NCBI GenBank assembly: GCA_016788635.1
Contig: JAEUSU010000031.1
Coordinates: 1-45,985, forward strand
Direction of reading: 5' to 3'
Origin: Flavobacteriales bacterium
Lineage (GTDB): Bacteria > Bacteroidota > Bacteroidia > Flavobacteriales_F > PHOS-HE28
Length of the DNA stretch: 45,985 nt
Below the pieces are notes generated by a model that saw nothing but the letters and a program-made list of their open reading frames with translations, did not search any database and was not told the origin of the DNA. Positions 32,000 through 40,972 of this stretch are shown here, one piece after another. A program made the translations under genes and the position numbers. How positions within the stretch are numbered: position 1 is the first letter of the stretch; each line of letters starts with the position of its first letter.

Positions 32000-34639
32000 C
32001 TATTTGATCAACGAAACGTGACCCGTATAGGTCACTGGCCCAAAGCGCCGGCCCGATGCCTTCAGCGTGTAGACGTAAACATCCGTTTTCGCCACCTCTC
32101 CTCCGTTCACGCGGCCATCCCAAGGCTTGTCGATATCCGTGGTCTCGAAGATCAACTCACCCCACCGGTCGAAAATGCGCATCTCCAGCTTGAAGATGTC
32201 ATGGCCGATGGGTCCGAAGAAATCATTGTTCCCATCCCCGTTCGGTGTGAAGCTGTTGGGCACATAGATATGTGCCGGGGGCTGCACCAGCATGTTCGTG
32301 CTATCCACACAGCCAATGGGGTTCCACACGGTAAGCCACACATCGTGGTCATCCACATCCAGGAACCTGTGGTAGACATACGGCGTGGAAGCGAAGTTGC
32401 CATCATCAAAATTCCATGACCACTGGGTGACATTCGAGGACGAAGCGTCATAGAACGTCACCTCGAACTCGTCTCCGTAATTGATGTAGAAGCCGGCGGT
32501 AACGTACTGGACGTCCATGAACATGGAACCCATCAGCACATACCCGCACTGGTCCGTGACCGTGACCGGATAGGTGGCCGGTGCACCCGGTGTGAGGGTG
32601 AGCACACTGTCATTGCTCGCGAGCGTGGGCCAGTAATACGTATACCCGCCTGCGCCACCACTGGCTTGGGCCCACAGCTGGCCTTGCGTGCCCAGGCAGA
32701 TGGCCGTGTCATTGACCACGGCAAGCACGTAGGGCTCCCATACAGGCGGCTGCACCGTAATGTCATCCGTGCCGGAATAGCCACACTGATCCTCGACCAA
32801 CACCTGATAAGTGGCAATGGCGTTCACCGCAACGGTGGTGGTTGATGTAGTGGCGATGACATTGCCCGCCGCATCCGTCCAAGTGTAGGTGTACACACCG
32901 TTGCCACCGATCGCGGATGCCACAAGCAGGTCCACCGGATCTCCCGGGCATAGGACCGTGGTATCGTTGTTCGTTTGCACCTGTATGGGGGGCAGCGGCA
33001 TTGGACTGACCGTGACCTGGCCATACGCGTTCATACCACAACCGGCTTCAACCTCTACGTAGTAGGTGGCGGTCGGTCCGGAGGAGACCGTGAGGCTCGA
33101 TGCATTCCCCAGCACATTGCCCGCTGCATCCGTCCAGGTATATGTGTACACCCCATCGCCACCGGTCACGGATGTCACGGACAAGGTGGTGGTGGCCAGA
33201 CACGGTATGGAAACGTCCGGGCTGACGGTAATGGAAACCGGTGGATAGACCGGTACGGTGATCGTGAACGAGCCGGTCTGCGGGACCATGAAACAGGTGT
33301 CCGTGACCGTGACCGTATAGGTGGTTGTGATCGGTGGCGAGACGGTTATGGTCGCTGTTGTGGCACCGGTGTTCCACAAGTAGCCGTAGTTCCCATAGCC
33401 CTCATAGACCGTAGGTCCCAAGGTGATGACATCATCACATCCGATGGCCGCATCGAAGGTGGTGATGTACATGGGTTGCGCCTCGCTGATGTAAAAGGTG
33501 AAGTTCGTGACCACCAACATGCCGCTGCATGCCGCCACATTCTGCATCTCCAGGTCCACCGTCTCCAATCCATCCGGATCGAGCGGGGCGGAGAGCACGA
33601 TGTATACAATGCTGTCGCCGGGCTGGAAGATGATGTTGTTGGGGAGCGCTGGCACATAATCCACCCCATTGGTGGCCGTGCCACCCACGATCAGGTCCAC
33701 CGTATCCGCCACGGAGAAGTCGCCATACCGGCGGAAGGAGAGGATCGCACTTGCGCAGCCCTCATAGAGCGTTGAATCCTGGAGCCCGACCACGGTTGAC
33801 AAGCTGGCCGTAACCGCGGCCGTGCTGCTGAAGCTTCCCCCTTCAAGGAACACACCGCTATCCAGGATATGGTCACCGGCATCGGCCACGGCCAGCTTGA
33901 TGTGGTATTGCTGGCCGCACTGCACAATGGCGCGCGCCTCCAGCACCACGGTGAACCCATCGAACTGCAACACCGTGCTATCGGTATTCTGAGGGGGCGA
34001 CCAGCCATCGCCATTGTCCACATAATAGGCGCTGTTGGAAGTGGCGTTCACATTGTTGATGGACACCGGTGTGGTGGTGGAGGGAATGAGCGCGATGTTG
34101 ACCGCATTGTTGCTGTACGGGCCCATGAAGCCGGGGCCACTGATGAAGAAACCGAACACATCGTTGAAGCTCGAACCCACCCATTCCAGGTACTCCTCGG
34201 AGCCAAATACATAGCGGAAGGTGAGTGTGTCCCCATTGGGAATGAAGTCGAACTCCAGCACAGCGGCATCATGGGTCTGAAAGGTGCCACCCAACAACTG
34301 CGTCAGGTCCGGATCGCCACCCAGGCCCAGGCCACCCGGAGGTTGCGTGGTCCCGCCGGCGTTGTTGGGCCCAATGGCCAGGTTGGTATTGCCCGAAGCG
34401 AGCAACAGACCGGAGGTCATACCCACGTTGCAGTTGGTGCCATCGAACCGGGCCGCCTGCACGCTAACGGTGGTACCGGGGGTCCCGTTGAAGGTGATGT
34501 TGCTCACTGCCACCCCACTACCGAGCAGAACGTTCTGCACGAGTTGTTGGGGGGTCATGCTCTGGTCCACGATCAGCTGGCCGAAACCGCTGAAGGAAAG
34601 GGCCGAAAGCAGCGTGAGAAGGAAGGGACGCGCTTTCAT
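32000..34639 (-). CDS. choice-of-anchor L / Ig-PKD repeat protein with T9SS type B sorting domain
   Basis: An 879-residue secreted protein: signal peptide MKARPFLLTLLSALSFSGFG, a choice-of-anchor L domain (about 22-285) very like that of the next gene (LTFRYVFGSEEYLEWVGSS), a Calx-beta-like segment, four Ig-like repeats of SprB/MAM-type form (each with VYTYTWTDAAGNV- or GYLWNTGATT-like core and ending VTVTDQCG or similar), a PKD domain (WSWNFDDGNFASTPYVYHRF), and a type B C-terminal domain from about 792 (YVPNSFTPNGDGNNDFF, IFDRWGELIFE). Two of the repeats are nearly identical at DNA level (around 32866 and 33118). The frame is open up to 34798, but ATG 34639 begins the signal peptide. Likely surface adhesin. 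Confidence 0.9.
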   Translation of the reverse strand: MKARPFLLTLLSALSFSGFGQLIVDQSMTPQQLVQNVLLGSGVAVSNITFNGTPGTTVSVQAARFDGTNCNVGMTSGLLLASGNTNLAIGPNNAGGTTQPPGGLGLGGDPDLTQLLGGTFQTHDAAVLEFDFIPNGDTLTFRYVFGSEEYLEWVGSSFNDVFGFFISGPGFMGPYSNNAVNIALIPSTTTPVSINNVNATSNSAYYVDNGDGWSPPQNTDSTVLQFDGFTVVLEARAIVQCGQQYHIKLAVADAGDHILDSGVFLEGGSFSSTAAVTASLSTVVGLQDSTLYEGCASAILSFRRYGDFSVADTVDLIVGGTATNGVDYVPALPNNIIFQPGDSIVYIVLSAPLDPDGLETVDLEMQNVAACSGMLVVTNFTFYISEAQPMYITTFDAAIGCDDVITLGPTVYEGYGNYGYLWNTGATTATITVSPPITTTYTVTVTDTCFMVPQTGSFTITVPVYPPVSITVSPDVSIPCLATTTLSVTSVTGGDGVYTYTWTDAAGNVLGNASSLTVSSGPTATYYVEVEAGCGMNAYGQVTVSPMPLPPIQVQTNNDTTVLCPGDPVDLLVASAIGGNGVYTYTWTDAAGNVIATTSTTTVAVNAIATYQVLVEDQCGYSGTDDITVQPPVWEPYVLAVVNDTAICLGTQGQLWAQASGGAGGYTYYWPTLASNDSVLTLTPGAPATYPVTVTDQCGYVLMGSMFMDVQYVTAGFYINYGDEFEVTFYDASSSNVTQWSWNFDDGNFASTPYVYHRFLDVDDHDVWLTVWNPIGCVDSTNMLVQPPAHIYVPNSFTPNGDGNNDFFGPIGHDIFKLEMRIFDRWGELIFETTDIDKPWDGRVNGGEVAKTDVYVYTLKASGRRFGPVTYTGHVSLIK

Positions 34640-34665
34640 GTGTTTGGGCCTGAGGGTACGAAGGT

Positions 34666-34673
34666 TAAAGGTA
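34666..34673 (-). promoter_or_regulatory. -7 box of the anchor-L operon
   Basis: On the minus strand TACCTTTA, one mismatch to TAnnTTTG, 34 bases before ATG 34639. It lies inside the longer open frame, supporting the downstream start. Confidence 0.5.
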
Positions 34674-34811
34674 GGATTCCGGGTCATAAGACCGCGCCGG
34701 ACGCAACAAAGTTGCCTGGATACCCTGGTCGTCGACGAACGGCGCATCCGGCCGAACAAGAGGTGATCCTGGTATCCCCGGCCAAACAAATGGGGCAACG
34801 GAACCCCCGGC

Positions 34812-34819
34812 TATCTTTA
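34812..34819 (+). promoter_or_regulatory. -7 box of the M20 peptidase
   Basis: TATCTTTA, one mismatch to TAnnTTTG, embedded in GGCTATCTTTAGCCGCCC, which also has short dyad symmetry (GGCTA/TAGCC). It lies 52 bases before ATG 34864. Confidence 0.52.
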
Positions 34820-34863
34820 GCCGCCCGGTGGTCCACCCATGGCCCCGGCATCAACCTGCATCC

Positions 34864-36240
34864 ATGGCCGACCTAGATACCTACATCGAATCCAACAAGG
34901 ACCGTTTCATTGCTGAGCTTCTGGACCTGTTGCGCATACCCAGCGTGAGCGCGGACCCCAAGTACAAGGCCGATGTGGCACGGTGCGCAGAGGCCGTGAA
35001 AATGCGGATGGTTGAGGTGGGCTTGGAAAAGGTGGAGGTGTGCACCACGGCCGGCCACCCGATCGTGTACGGGGAGAAGATCGTGGACCCGTCCAAACCC
35101 ACCGTGCTGGTCTATGGTCACTACGATGTGCAACCACCTGACCCTCTAGATCTTTGGCACAGCGGCCCCTTCGACCCCGTGATCAAGGACGGAATGATCT
35201 ATGCACGGGGTAGTGCGGACGACAAGGGGCAGTTCTTCATGCACGTGAAGGCCATTGAGGCCATGCAGAAGAACGGCGGCCTGCCGTGCAATGTGAAGGT
35301 GATGATCGAGGGTGAAGAAGAGGTGGGCAGCGACAACCTGGGCCTATTCGTGCGGGCCAACCGCGAGCGGCTGAAGGCCGACGTGGTGCTGATCAGCGAC
35401 ACGGCCATGATCGCGAACGACACACCCAGCATTGATACCGGTCTACGCGGACTGAGCTACGTGGAAGTGGAGGTGACCGGCCCCGATCGCGACCTGCACA
35501 GCGGGGTGTACGGCGGAGCCGTGGCCAATCCCATCAACGCACTGTGTGAGATGATCGCCAGCCTGCATGATGCGGACCGCCGGGTGACCATCCCCGGTTT
35601 CTACGATGACGTGGATGAATTGAGCACAGCGGAACGCAAGGCCCTGGCCGAAGCACCTTTCGATGAAGAGGCCTACAAGAAGGACTTAGCGGTGAACGCG
35701 GTGCGCGGCGAAAAGGGCTACACCACACCGGAGCGCTCCAGCATCCGCCCCACACTGGACGTGAACGGCATGTGGGGTGGCTACATCGGTGAAGGGGCCA
35801 AAACGGTCCTGCCTTCAAAGGCCTACGCCAAGATCAGCATGCGCCTGGTGCCCCACCAGACCAGTGAGAAGATCACCAAGTTGTTCAAAGACCATTTCGA
35901 GCGCATTGCCCCGCCAGGGGTGAAAGTGGAAGTACGTCCGCACCATGGTGGTGAGCCCGTGGTGACCCCGATCGACTCCCCCGCCTATCTGGCGGCGAGC
36001 AAAGCAATGGAAGAGAGCTTCGGCCGCAAGCCCATACCTACGCGCGGTGGGGGCAGCATTCCCATCGTGGCCCTGTTCGAGAAGGAATTGGGGCTGAAGT
36101 CCGTACTGCTCGGCTTCGGATTGGATTCCGACAACATCCACAGCCCGAACGAGAAATACGGGGTGTTCAACTACCTGCAGGGCATCCGCACCATTCCGCG
36201 TTTCTTCCGCCATTATGCGGCCATGGCCAATGGCCGGTAA
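34864..36240 (+). CDS. M20-family metallopeptidase (dipeptidase)
   Basis: A 458-residue di-zinc peptidase of the ArgE/DapE/carnosinase group, expected to cleave dipeptides or related amides in the cytoplasm. Metal and catalytic residues visible: His86 and Asp88 in LVYGHYDVQPP, bridging Asp119 in RGSADDKGQ, the Glu pair in IEGEEEVGSDN (about 148-158), Asp179 in LISDTAM, and the distal His in NIHSPNEKY. The dimerisation domain starts near RGLSYVEVEVTGPDRDLHSG. The open frame begins at 34828, but ATG 34864 matches the family start. The next gene starts inside the last eleven bases. Confidence 0.93.
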   Translation: MADLDTYIESNKDRFIAELLDLLRIPSVSADPKYKADVARCAEAVKMRMVEVGLEKVEVCTTAGHPIVYGEKIVDPSKPTVLVYGHYDVQPPDPLDLWHSGPFDPVIKDGMIYARGSADDKGQFFMHVKAIEAMQKNGGLPCNVKVMIEGEEEVGSDNLGLFVRANRERLKADVVLISDTAMIANDTPSIDTGLRGLSYVEVEVTGPDRDLHSGVYGGAVANPINALCEMIASLHDADRRVTIPGFYDDVDELSTAERKALAEAPFDEEAYKKDLAVNAVRGEKGYTTPERSSIRPTLDVNGMWGGYIGEGAKTVLPSKAYAKISMRLVPHQTSEKITKLFKDHFERIAPPGVKVEVRPHHGGEPVVTPIDSPAYLAASKAMEESFGRKPIPTRGGGSIPIVALFEKELGLKSVLLGFGLDSDNIHSPNEKYGVFNYLQGIRTIPRFFRHYAAMANGR

Positions 36241-36691
36241 GGCCATTCACGTCCTACCCGCCATCCCGCTTTTCCTGGCAGGGTGTGTGGGGTACGATGA
36301 GGTCTCCCTGGTGGCGGTGAACGGGGTGGAGTTGCAGCGCTTCGACCGTCAGGAGCTGGTGCTGGTGGCCGATGTGGTGGTGGACAACCCCAACGGGTAC
36401 AAGATCGAACTGCTCGAGCCGGATGTGGACCTTTACATCAATCGCACGCGGGTGGGCAAGTGCCTGCTGGATAGCGCCGTGGTCCTCCAGGCCCGCAGCC
36501 AGCAGAGCTACCGGGTCCCACTGCGCACACGTTTTGAAGGCCAGATATCCCCTTTGCTCATTGCGGCCATCGGTATGATGGGGTCCGGGGAACTGGCCTT
36601 GGGCGCCTCCGGCACCGTGGTAGGCAAGGCTGGCCTCTTTCGCCGCAAGATCCCCTTCGAACTGGAGCAGATGGTGCGCCTGGAGCGTTGA
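36230..36691 (+). CDS. LEA-type-2 family lipoprotein
   Basis: A 153-residue protein. The signal peptide MAGKAIHVLPAIPLFLAGC ends in a good lipobox (LAGC). The mature part resembles the water stress and hypersensitivity/LEA14-like beta-sandwich: ADVVVDNPNGYKIELLEPDV is the hallmark DNPNxxxL pattern, followed by DLYINRTRVGKCLLDSAVVL and VPLRTRFEGQI. Such small lipoproteins are common in Bacteroidota; proposed roles concern desiccation protection or lipid binding, unproven. An alternative ATG lies at 36215. The start overlaps the M20 gene end, so the two are cotranscribed. Confidence 0.83.
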   Translation: MAGKAIHVLPAIPLFLAGCVGYDEVSLVAVNGVELQRFDRQELVLVADVVVDNPNGYKIELLEPDVDLYINRTRVGKCLLDSAVVLQARSQQSYRVPLRTRFEGQISPLLIAAIGMMGSGELALGASGTVVGKAGLFRRKIPFELEQMVRLER

Positions 36692-36740
36692 TCCCAAGGC
36701 GCTCACCCACGAGCGATCGTTGATCGAAGACACGCTCCCA

Positions 36741-36767
36741 GCCTTCAGGCCTCACCCGGCCTCAGGC
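36741..36767 (+). other. hairpin just upstream of the YyaL-family promoter
   Basis: GCCT-TC-AGGCC and GGCCT-C-AGGC can pair around TCACCC (arms 36741-36751 and 36758-36767). It ends directly at the -7-like box. It may be the transcript end of the LEA-like gene or an operator. Confidence 0.35.
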
Positions 36768-36775
36768 TAAATTGC
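36768..36775 (+). promoter_or_regulatory. -7-like element at the YyaL-family gene
   Basis: GCTAAATTGCGGCGTC directly precedes the ATG at 36782. The TA lies 14 bases from the ATG, exactly as in the LOG-family promoter at 5525. The TTTG part is shortened to TTG, so the match is imperfect. A leaderless mRNA is predicted. Confidence 0.4.
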
Positions 36776-36781
36776 GGCGTC

Positions 36782-38899
36782 ATGTCCTTTGCCCATGCGG
36801 TCCTGCCCATACTGGCGGGGTGTATGTTCTACGCCGCTGCAGGTTGCAAGCCGCAAGGAGCAAGGACCGATGCCATGGAGAATACGACCCACGCCCATGC
36901 CAACCGGCTGATCCACGAGACCAGCCCATACCTTCTCCAACATGCGCACAACCCGGTGGATTGGTACCCCTGGGGTGAGGAGGCTTTTGAAAAAGCCCGC
37001 ACCGAGAACAAGTTGGTGCTGGTGAGCGTGGGCTACAGCAGCTGCCACTGGTGCCATGTGATGGAACGTGAGAGCTTCACCAACGACAGCATCGCGGCCC
37101 TGATGAACGAGCGCTTCGTATGCATCAAGGTGGATCGAGAGGAGCGCCCGGATGTGGACCAGGTGTACATGACAGCGGTGCAGTTGATGACGAACCGTGG
37201 TGGCTGGCCCCTGAACTGCTTCGCACTGCCGGACGGACGGCCATGTTACGGGGGAACCTACTTCCCACCCGACCAGTGGAAGCAAGTGCTGAACGACCTG
37301 AGCGAGACCTGGAAACGTGAGCCCCAACGGGTGACCCAGTATGCGGAGCGACTTCATGAGGGAGTGAAGGAGGCCGACCTGGTCACCTTGAACGAGGCCC
37401 CCGTGCGGTTCACGCGCCGCGATGCCGATGCGATGATCAAGGCTTGGGAACCTCACTGGGACCATGAATTCGGAGGGCCGGACCAGGCGCCGAAATTCCC
37501 CATGCCCAACAACTACCAGTTCCTCCTGCGCTATGGGCGATCGGCCGGTCATGCCGCCACCTTGAAGTACGTGGAGACCAGCCTGGACCGCATGGCGCTC
37601 GGCGGACTGTTCGACCAGGTGGGCGGAGGCTTTGCGCGCTACAGCACCGATCTGATCTGGAAGGTGCCACACTTCGAGAAGATGCTGTACGACAACGCCC
37701 AGCTTCTCTCCCTATTCAGCCAGGCCCACCAAGCATTCCGCAAGCCCCTGTACGCCGACGTGGTCAAGCGCACGTTCTCCTTTCTTGAACGGGAAATGCG
37801 CGCACCGGATGGGCTGTACTACAGCGCCCTGGATGCCGACAGTGAGGGTGAGGAAGGCTTGTTCTACACCTGGACCGAGGCTGAGTTGCAGGCCACCTTG
37901 GGGGAGGAGTACGCGATCGGCAAGGTGTGGTACCAGATCGGGCCAAAGACCCTCTGGGAGCATGACCGCCACATCCTGTTGCGGACCGCCGCGCCCGAAC
38001 AAGCCGCACGTGCGTTGGGCATGGGTACGGAGGCGTTGGCCAGTGCTGCGGAACGGATCAATGCCCGCCTGCTTTCCGCCAGGAGTAAGCGTATCCGGCC
38101 CGGCCTCGACGACAAGCGCTTGACCTCGTGGAACGGCCTGATGGTGACCGGACTTTGCGACGCCTACGACGCACTGGGTGATACCGCATTTCTCGAGGCG
38201 GCCGTGCGTTGCATGGACAGGCTGCTCACCCTGTGCCGCAGACCTGATGGCGGCCTCTTGCACAGCAGCAAAGGTGAGCGGGCCACCATCAACGGATACC
38301 TCGAGGACTATGCCTTCGTGATCGAGGGATCGATCGCCCTATACCAGGTGACCTTTGAGGAGCGTTGGCTGAACGAGGCCCGCAAATTGACCGACCATGC
38401 CCTTGCGCACTTCTTCGACAAGTCCACGCTCATGTTCCACTTCACCAGCGACCAGGACCCGCCCTTGGTGGCGCGCAAGATGGAGGTGAGCGACAATGTC
38501 ATTCCGGCATCCAATTCCGCCATGGCCCGCAACTTGTCCGCTCTCGGGAGCATGCTGGAGAATGAGACCTACCGATCGTTCAGCGAAGCCATGCTCCATA
38601 ATGTGCTGCCCCGCATGGAAGGTTATCCCAGCGGCTACAGCAACTGGGGCATCCTTCTCCTGGAGCAGGCCTACCCCGTGTATGAGATCGCCATCACCGG
38701 TGCCGAAGCAACGCGCAGGCGCCGGGAGTTCGGCGCGTACTACATCCCGAACCGGCTTTACATGGGTGGCACCACGCATTCCACCCTTCCCCTTCTGAAG
38801 GACAAGTTCCTGGGCGGCACCACCATCTTCGTGTGCGAGAACAAGGTCTGCCAGCTTCCGGTGACCACCGTGGCCGAAGCCCTCAAACAGATCCGCTGA
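36782..38899 (+). CDS. YyaL/SPATA20-family thioredoxin-domain protein, apparently lipidated
   Basis: A 705-residue protein of the DUF255 family. After the N-terminal segment comes the thioredoxin-like domain (about 33-200): [19 protein letters not shown], then [14 protein letters not shown] with a CxxC pair (Cys88, Cys91), [15 protein letters not shown] and [15 protein letters not shown]. The C-terminal two thirds form an alpha/alpha barrel like N-acylglucosamine 2-epimerases ([36 protein letters not shown]). Function is not established; a redox-linked or sugar-related activity is assumed. Unusual here is the N-terminus, hydrophobic and ending in AAAGC (Cys22), which looks like a lipoprotein signal, while the family is usually cytoplasmic. 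An internal ATG at 36875 ([12 protein letters not shown]) would give the cytoplasmic form. Confidence 0.9.
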   Translation: MSFAHAVLPILAGCMFYAAAGCKPQGARTDAMENTTHAHANRLIHETSPYLLQHAHNPVDWYPWGEEAFEKARTENKLVLVSVGYSSCHWCHVMERESFTNDSIAALMNERFVCIKVDREERPDVDQVYMTAVQLMTNRGGWPLNCFALPDGRPCYGGTYFPPDQWKQVLNDLSETWKREPQRVTQYAERLHEGVKEADLVTLNEAPVRFTRRDADAMIKAWEPHWDHEFGGPDQAPKFPMPNNYQFLLRYGRSAGHAATLKYVETSLDRMALGGLFDQVGGGFARYSTDLIWKVPHFEKMLYDNAQLLSLFSQAHQAFRKPLYADVVKRTFSFLEREMRAPDGLYYSALDADSEGEEGLFYTWTEAELQATLGEEYAIGKVWYQIGPKTLWEHDRHILLRTAAPEQAARALGMGTEALASAAERINARLLSARSKRIRPGLDDKRLTSWNGLMVTGLCDAYDALGDTAFLEAAVRCMDRLLTLCRRPDGGLLHSSKGERATINGYLEDYAFVIEGSIALYQVTFEERWLNEARKLTDHALAHFFDKSTLMFHFTSDQDPPLVARKMEVSDNVIPASNSAMARNLSALGSMLENETYRSFSEAMLHNVLPRMEGYPSGYSNWGILLLEQAYPVYEIAITGAEATRRRREFGAYYIPNRLYMGGTTHSTLPLLKDKFLGGTTIFVCENKVCQLPVTTVAEALKQIR

Positions 38900-38901
38900 C
38901 C

Positions 38902-39777
38902 ATGCGCCTGCTCCTGCCGATCATCCTGCTCTCATGCGCCACAGTTGACGCGCAACAACTCCGCGTGGTGCCCGGTACCGATGATCCGATGCAACTTCAA
39001 TTCGATGCCGCATTTGCCCAACGCAACCGGGTCGCAAGCGTGAACGGCCAGCTGCATGTGAAGCGCGATCGGGAGCCCATGTACCCGCGGAAGGAATTCC
39101 ATCTGTACCGCTTCGACGAACAGGGCCGCCTCATCTACCGCAATACGAACCACGGCGAACCAGGCTCCGGACACGACACCATCTTCACCAAGTACCTGTT
39201 CGACACGGCTGGCCTGGAGCGGGAACGCAGGCACCGGGACGCGGGTGGCGACTTCGCGCTCGTGCAGGAGCACGATACACAGGGGCGCGTGGTCCGTGAG
39301 GTCCACCAACGGCTGGAGGATGTGGATGGCCTTTCGCGCACCGAGATCAGCGATGAACGCTTCACCTACAAGGTGATCAATGACACGGTGTGGATGCGCA
39401 CCACACTGAACAACCTGGGCCTGCCCTACCGTGAGCAGCGCTACACCAGCGATAAGCTCGGCTACCTGCGCAGCATCGAGGACCGCTACCTGATCAGCGA
39501 ACGCCGGTCGCGCATCACCTTCACCTACGATGAGCAGGGCCGGCTGGCCGAGCGTGTGGAACAACCCGATCTGCGCAACACCGCCACCCTCACCCACCGC
39601 TGGTCTTACGACCGAGTGGGGAACCCGACCACACGGGACATGTACCGCGGCGACCGGCACGTGACACACCAGGAGTTCCTGTATGAGGAGGGCACTCTCT
39701 TCCTGAAAGCATTGCTGAGCAAGGATGTGGAGACCGGCACCATTTTCGTGACGAAGTACACCACCACACGTCTTTGA
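38902..39777 (+). CDS. secreted protein of unknown function with YD-like repeats
   Basis: A 291-residue protein with signal peptide MRLLLPIILLSCATVDAQ. The mature part alternates short beta-rich units with aromatic-Asp-Glu-Gln-Gly turns: YRFDEQGRLIYRN, YLFDTAGLERERR, EHDTQGRVVREV and TFTYDEQGRLAERV, like the YD/RHS-type repeats seen in Bacteroidota secreted proteins, but too few for a full RHS shell. The frame begins at 38833, but ATG 38902 follows the upstream stop by two bases and starts the signal peptide. It overlaps the next gene by one base (TGATG), so the two are coupled. No enzymatic motif is seen. Confidence 0.8.
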   Translation: MRLLLPIILLSCATVDAQQLRVVPGTDDPMQLQFDAAFAQRNRVASVNGQLHVKRDREPMYPRKEFHLYRFDEQGRLIYRNTNHGEPGSGHDTIFTKYLFDTAGLERERRHRDAGGDFALVQEHDTQGRVVREVHQRLEDVDGLSRTEISDERFTYKVINDTVWMRTTLNNLGLPYREQRYTSDKLGYLRSIEDRYLISERRSRITFTYDEQGRLAERVEQPDLRNTATLTHRWSYDRVGNPTTRDMYRGDRHVTHQEFLYEEGTLFLKALLSKDVETGTIFVTKYTTTRL

Positions 39778-40280
39778 TGAAGCTCCTTCCAGCGGCGATC
39801 ATCCTGATATGCTCCGCGATCCCGGCCCATGCCCAGCGGGGCCTGCTGCGCTGGGCGTATGGCCCGTTCGGCACGCCGGGTGATGTGGCCTACGTGGTGG
39901 AGAACGGCCGCATCTTCCAGGCCTGTGGTGCGGCCGGCATGCGCGGTGCATGTGTGTATGTCTTCACGGAACAACAGGTCTGGCATAGTGCGGACGCGTT
40001 CGGCAGTCCGGGCGCCTGTGCGTTCATGGCAGATGGCGGGCGTTTGATCCGCTGCTCCGGTCCCTTTGGCACGCGAGGCAGTTGTGCGCTGCTGCTCGAG
40101 CGCGAAAAAGTGTTCCGCGCCGATGGCCCGTTCTGCAACAAGGCCGAAGGTGCCTTCCTGCTGGATGGCCGCATGGTGCATCTGGGAGATGGACCTTTCG
40201 CGACCCGCGGCGATGCCGTGCTGCAGGTACAGGGCGAGGTGCCCATGATCGCCCTGTTGGCGATCCTGGCCGGTCTCTAA
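39777..40280 (+). CDS. small secreted protein made of about six 22-residue repeats
   Basis: A 167-residue protein: signal peptide MKLLPAAIILICSAIPAHA, then about six units of 21-23 residues, of the form GPFGTRGxxAxLLExxxVxRAD. Visible copies: YGPFGTPGDVAYVVENGRIF, GAAGMRGACVYVFTEQQVW, AFGSPGACAFMADGGRLIR, GPFGTRGSCALLLEREKVF, GPFCNKAEGAFLLDGRMVH and GPFATRGDAVLQVQGEVPM. Cysteines recur in several units. The pattern suggests a small beta-solenoid or beta-propeller-like repeat. I do not recognise the family. The ATG overlaps the previous stop (TGATG). Its own stop overlaps the tsaB stop on the other strand. Confidence 0.78.
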   Translation: MKLLPAAIILICSAIPAHAQRGLLRWAYGPFGTPGDVAYVVENGRIFQACGAAGMRGACVYVFTEQQVWHSADAFGSPGACAFMADGGRLIRCSGPFGTRGSCALLLEREKVFRADGPFCNKAEGAFLLDGRMVHLGDGPFATRGDAVLQVQGEVPMIALLAILAGL

Positions 40281-40972
40281 GCGCCCCTTCGGGGCGTGGT
40301 GAGGTTGGCCGGCTTGCCATAGGCCGGCACCAGATAGGCCAGATCATCGAAGGCTCCCTGCTGAAAACGGCGGTGGGCCAGCATGCAAAGCGCCGCAGCC
40401 ATGGGGCGTACACCAGGTACATGCGTCACATGCCCGTGGTCCTCCCAAAGCGCCTCGGCCTTGTCCGCACCATCACCAAAAACGAGCACAGGGATCGGAA
40501 CGCGCATGCTGTTTTCATCCAGCACCATGGCACGCACCTCCTCAGCCGCCTGGCCGGAAGCATCGTGCCTTGCCGTGAACACCTCCATGCGCCGCGCATC
40601 GATCATGGGCATTAGTTCAAGGGAAGGGTCCACGGCGCTCCGCTGCTGCAACTCCGCGCACAGCACCTCCAGCGTACCGATGCCGATGATGGGAGTGTCC
40701 AATGCATAGCACAGACCCTTGGCGGCACTTAGACCGATCCGAAGGCCGGTATAGCTCCCCGGACCAATGCCCACTGCAATGGCGGAAAGATCCGTGTAAC
40801 TCACACCGGCGATCTTGAGCACCTCGTCGAAGAACCCGTGCAGCTTCTCCGCATGCACCAACCGGTCCTCATCCGCCTCGCGTTCCGCGAGCACCTCCAT
40901 CCCGCGGGACACCGCCACGCTGCAAAGCCTCGTGGAGGTCTCCACGCCCAAGATCAGTGGCGCTTCTACCAT
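40277..40972 (-). CDS. tsaB: tRNA threonylcarbamoyladenosine biosynthesis protein TsaB
   Basis: A 231-residue ASKHA-fold protein that dimerises with TsaD to form t6A at position 37 of ANN-decoding tRNAs. Typical segments: ILGVETSTRLCSVAV (about 7-21), HAEKLHGFFDEVL, IAVGIGPGSYTGLRIGLSAA (the family signature, about 65-84), AKGLCYALDTPIIGI and LMPMIDARRMEVFTA. It lacks the metal-binding histidines of TsaD, as expected. It is the last gene of the tolC-tsaB pair, its start overlapping the TolC-family stop by seven bases, and converges on the repeat-protein gene with overlapping stop codons. Confidence 0.95.
   Translation of the reverse strand: MVEAPLILGVETSTRLCSVAVSRGMEVLAEREADEDRLVHAEKLHGFFDEVLKIAGVSYTDLSAIAVGIGPGSYTGLRIGLSAAKGLCYALDTPIIGIGTLEVLCAELQQRSAVDPSLELMPMIDARRMEVFTARHDASGQAAEEVRAMVLDENSMRVPIPVLVFGDGADKAEALWEDHGHVTHVPGVRPMAAALCMLAHRRFQQGAFDDLAYLVPAYGKPANLTTPRRGA
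40282..40296. terminator. short hairpin at the convergent end of tsaB and the repeat-protein gene
   Basis: CGCCCC (40282-40287) and GGGGCG (40291-40296) enclose TTC. It lies in the last codons of tsaB and just past the plus-strand stop. No T tract follows. Confidence 0.4.

Noticed and set aside
30735..34020. Repeated blocks in the anchor-L genes as a CRISPR array
   Set aside because: The repeats are 100 or more bases apart, in frame, and encode Ig-like domains; no short regular repeat-spacer pattern exists.
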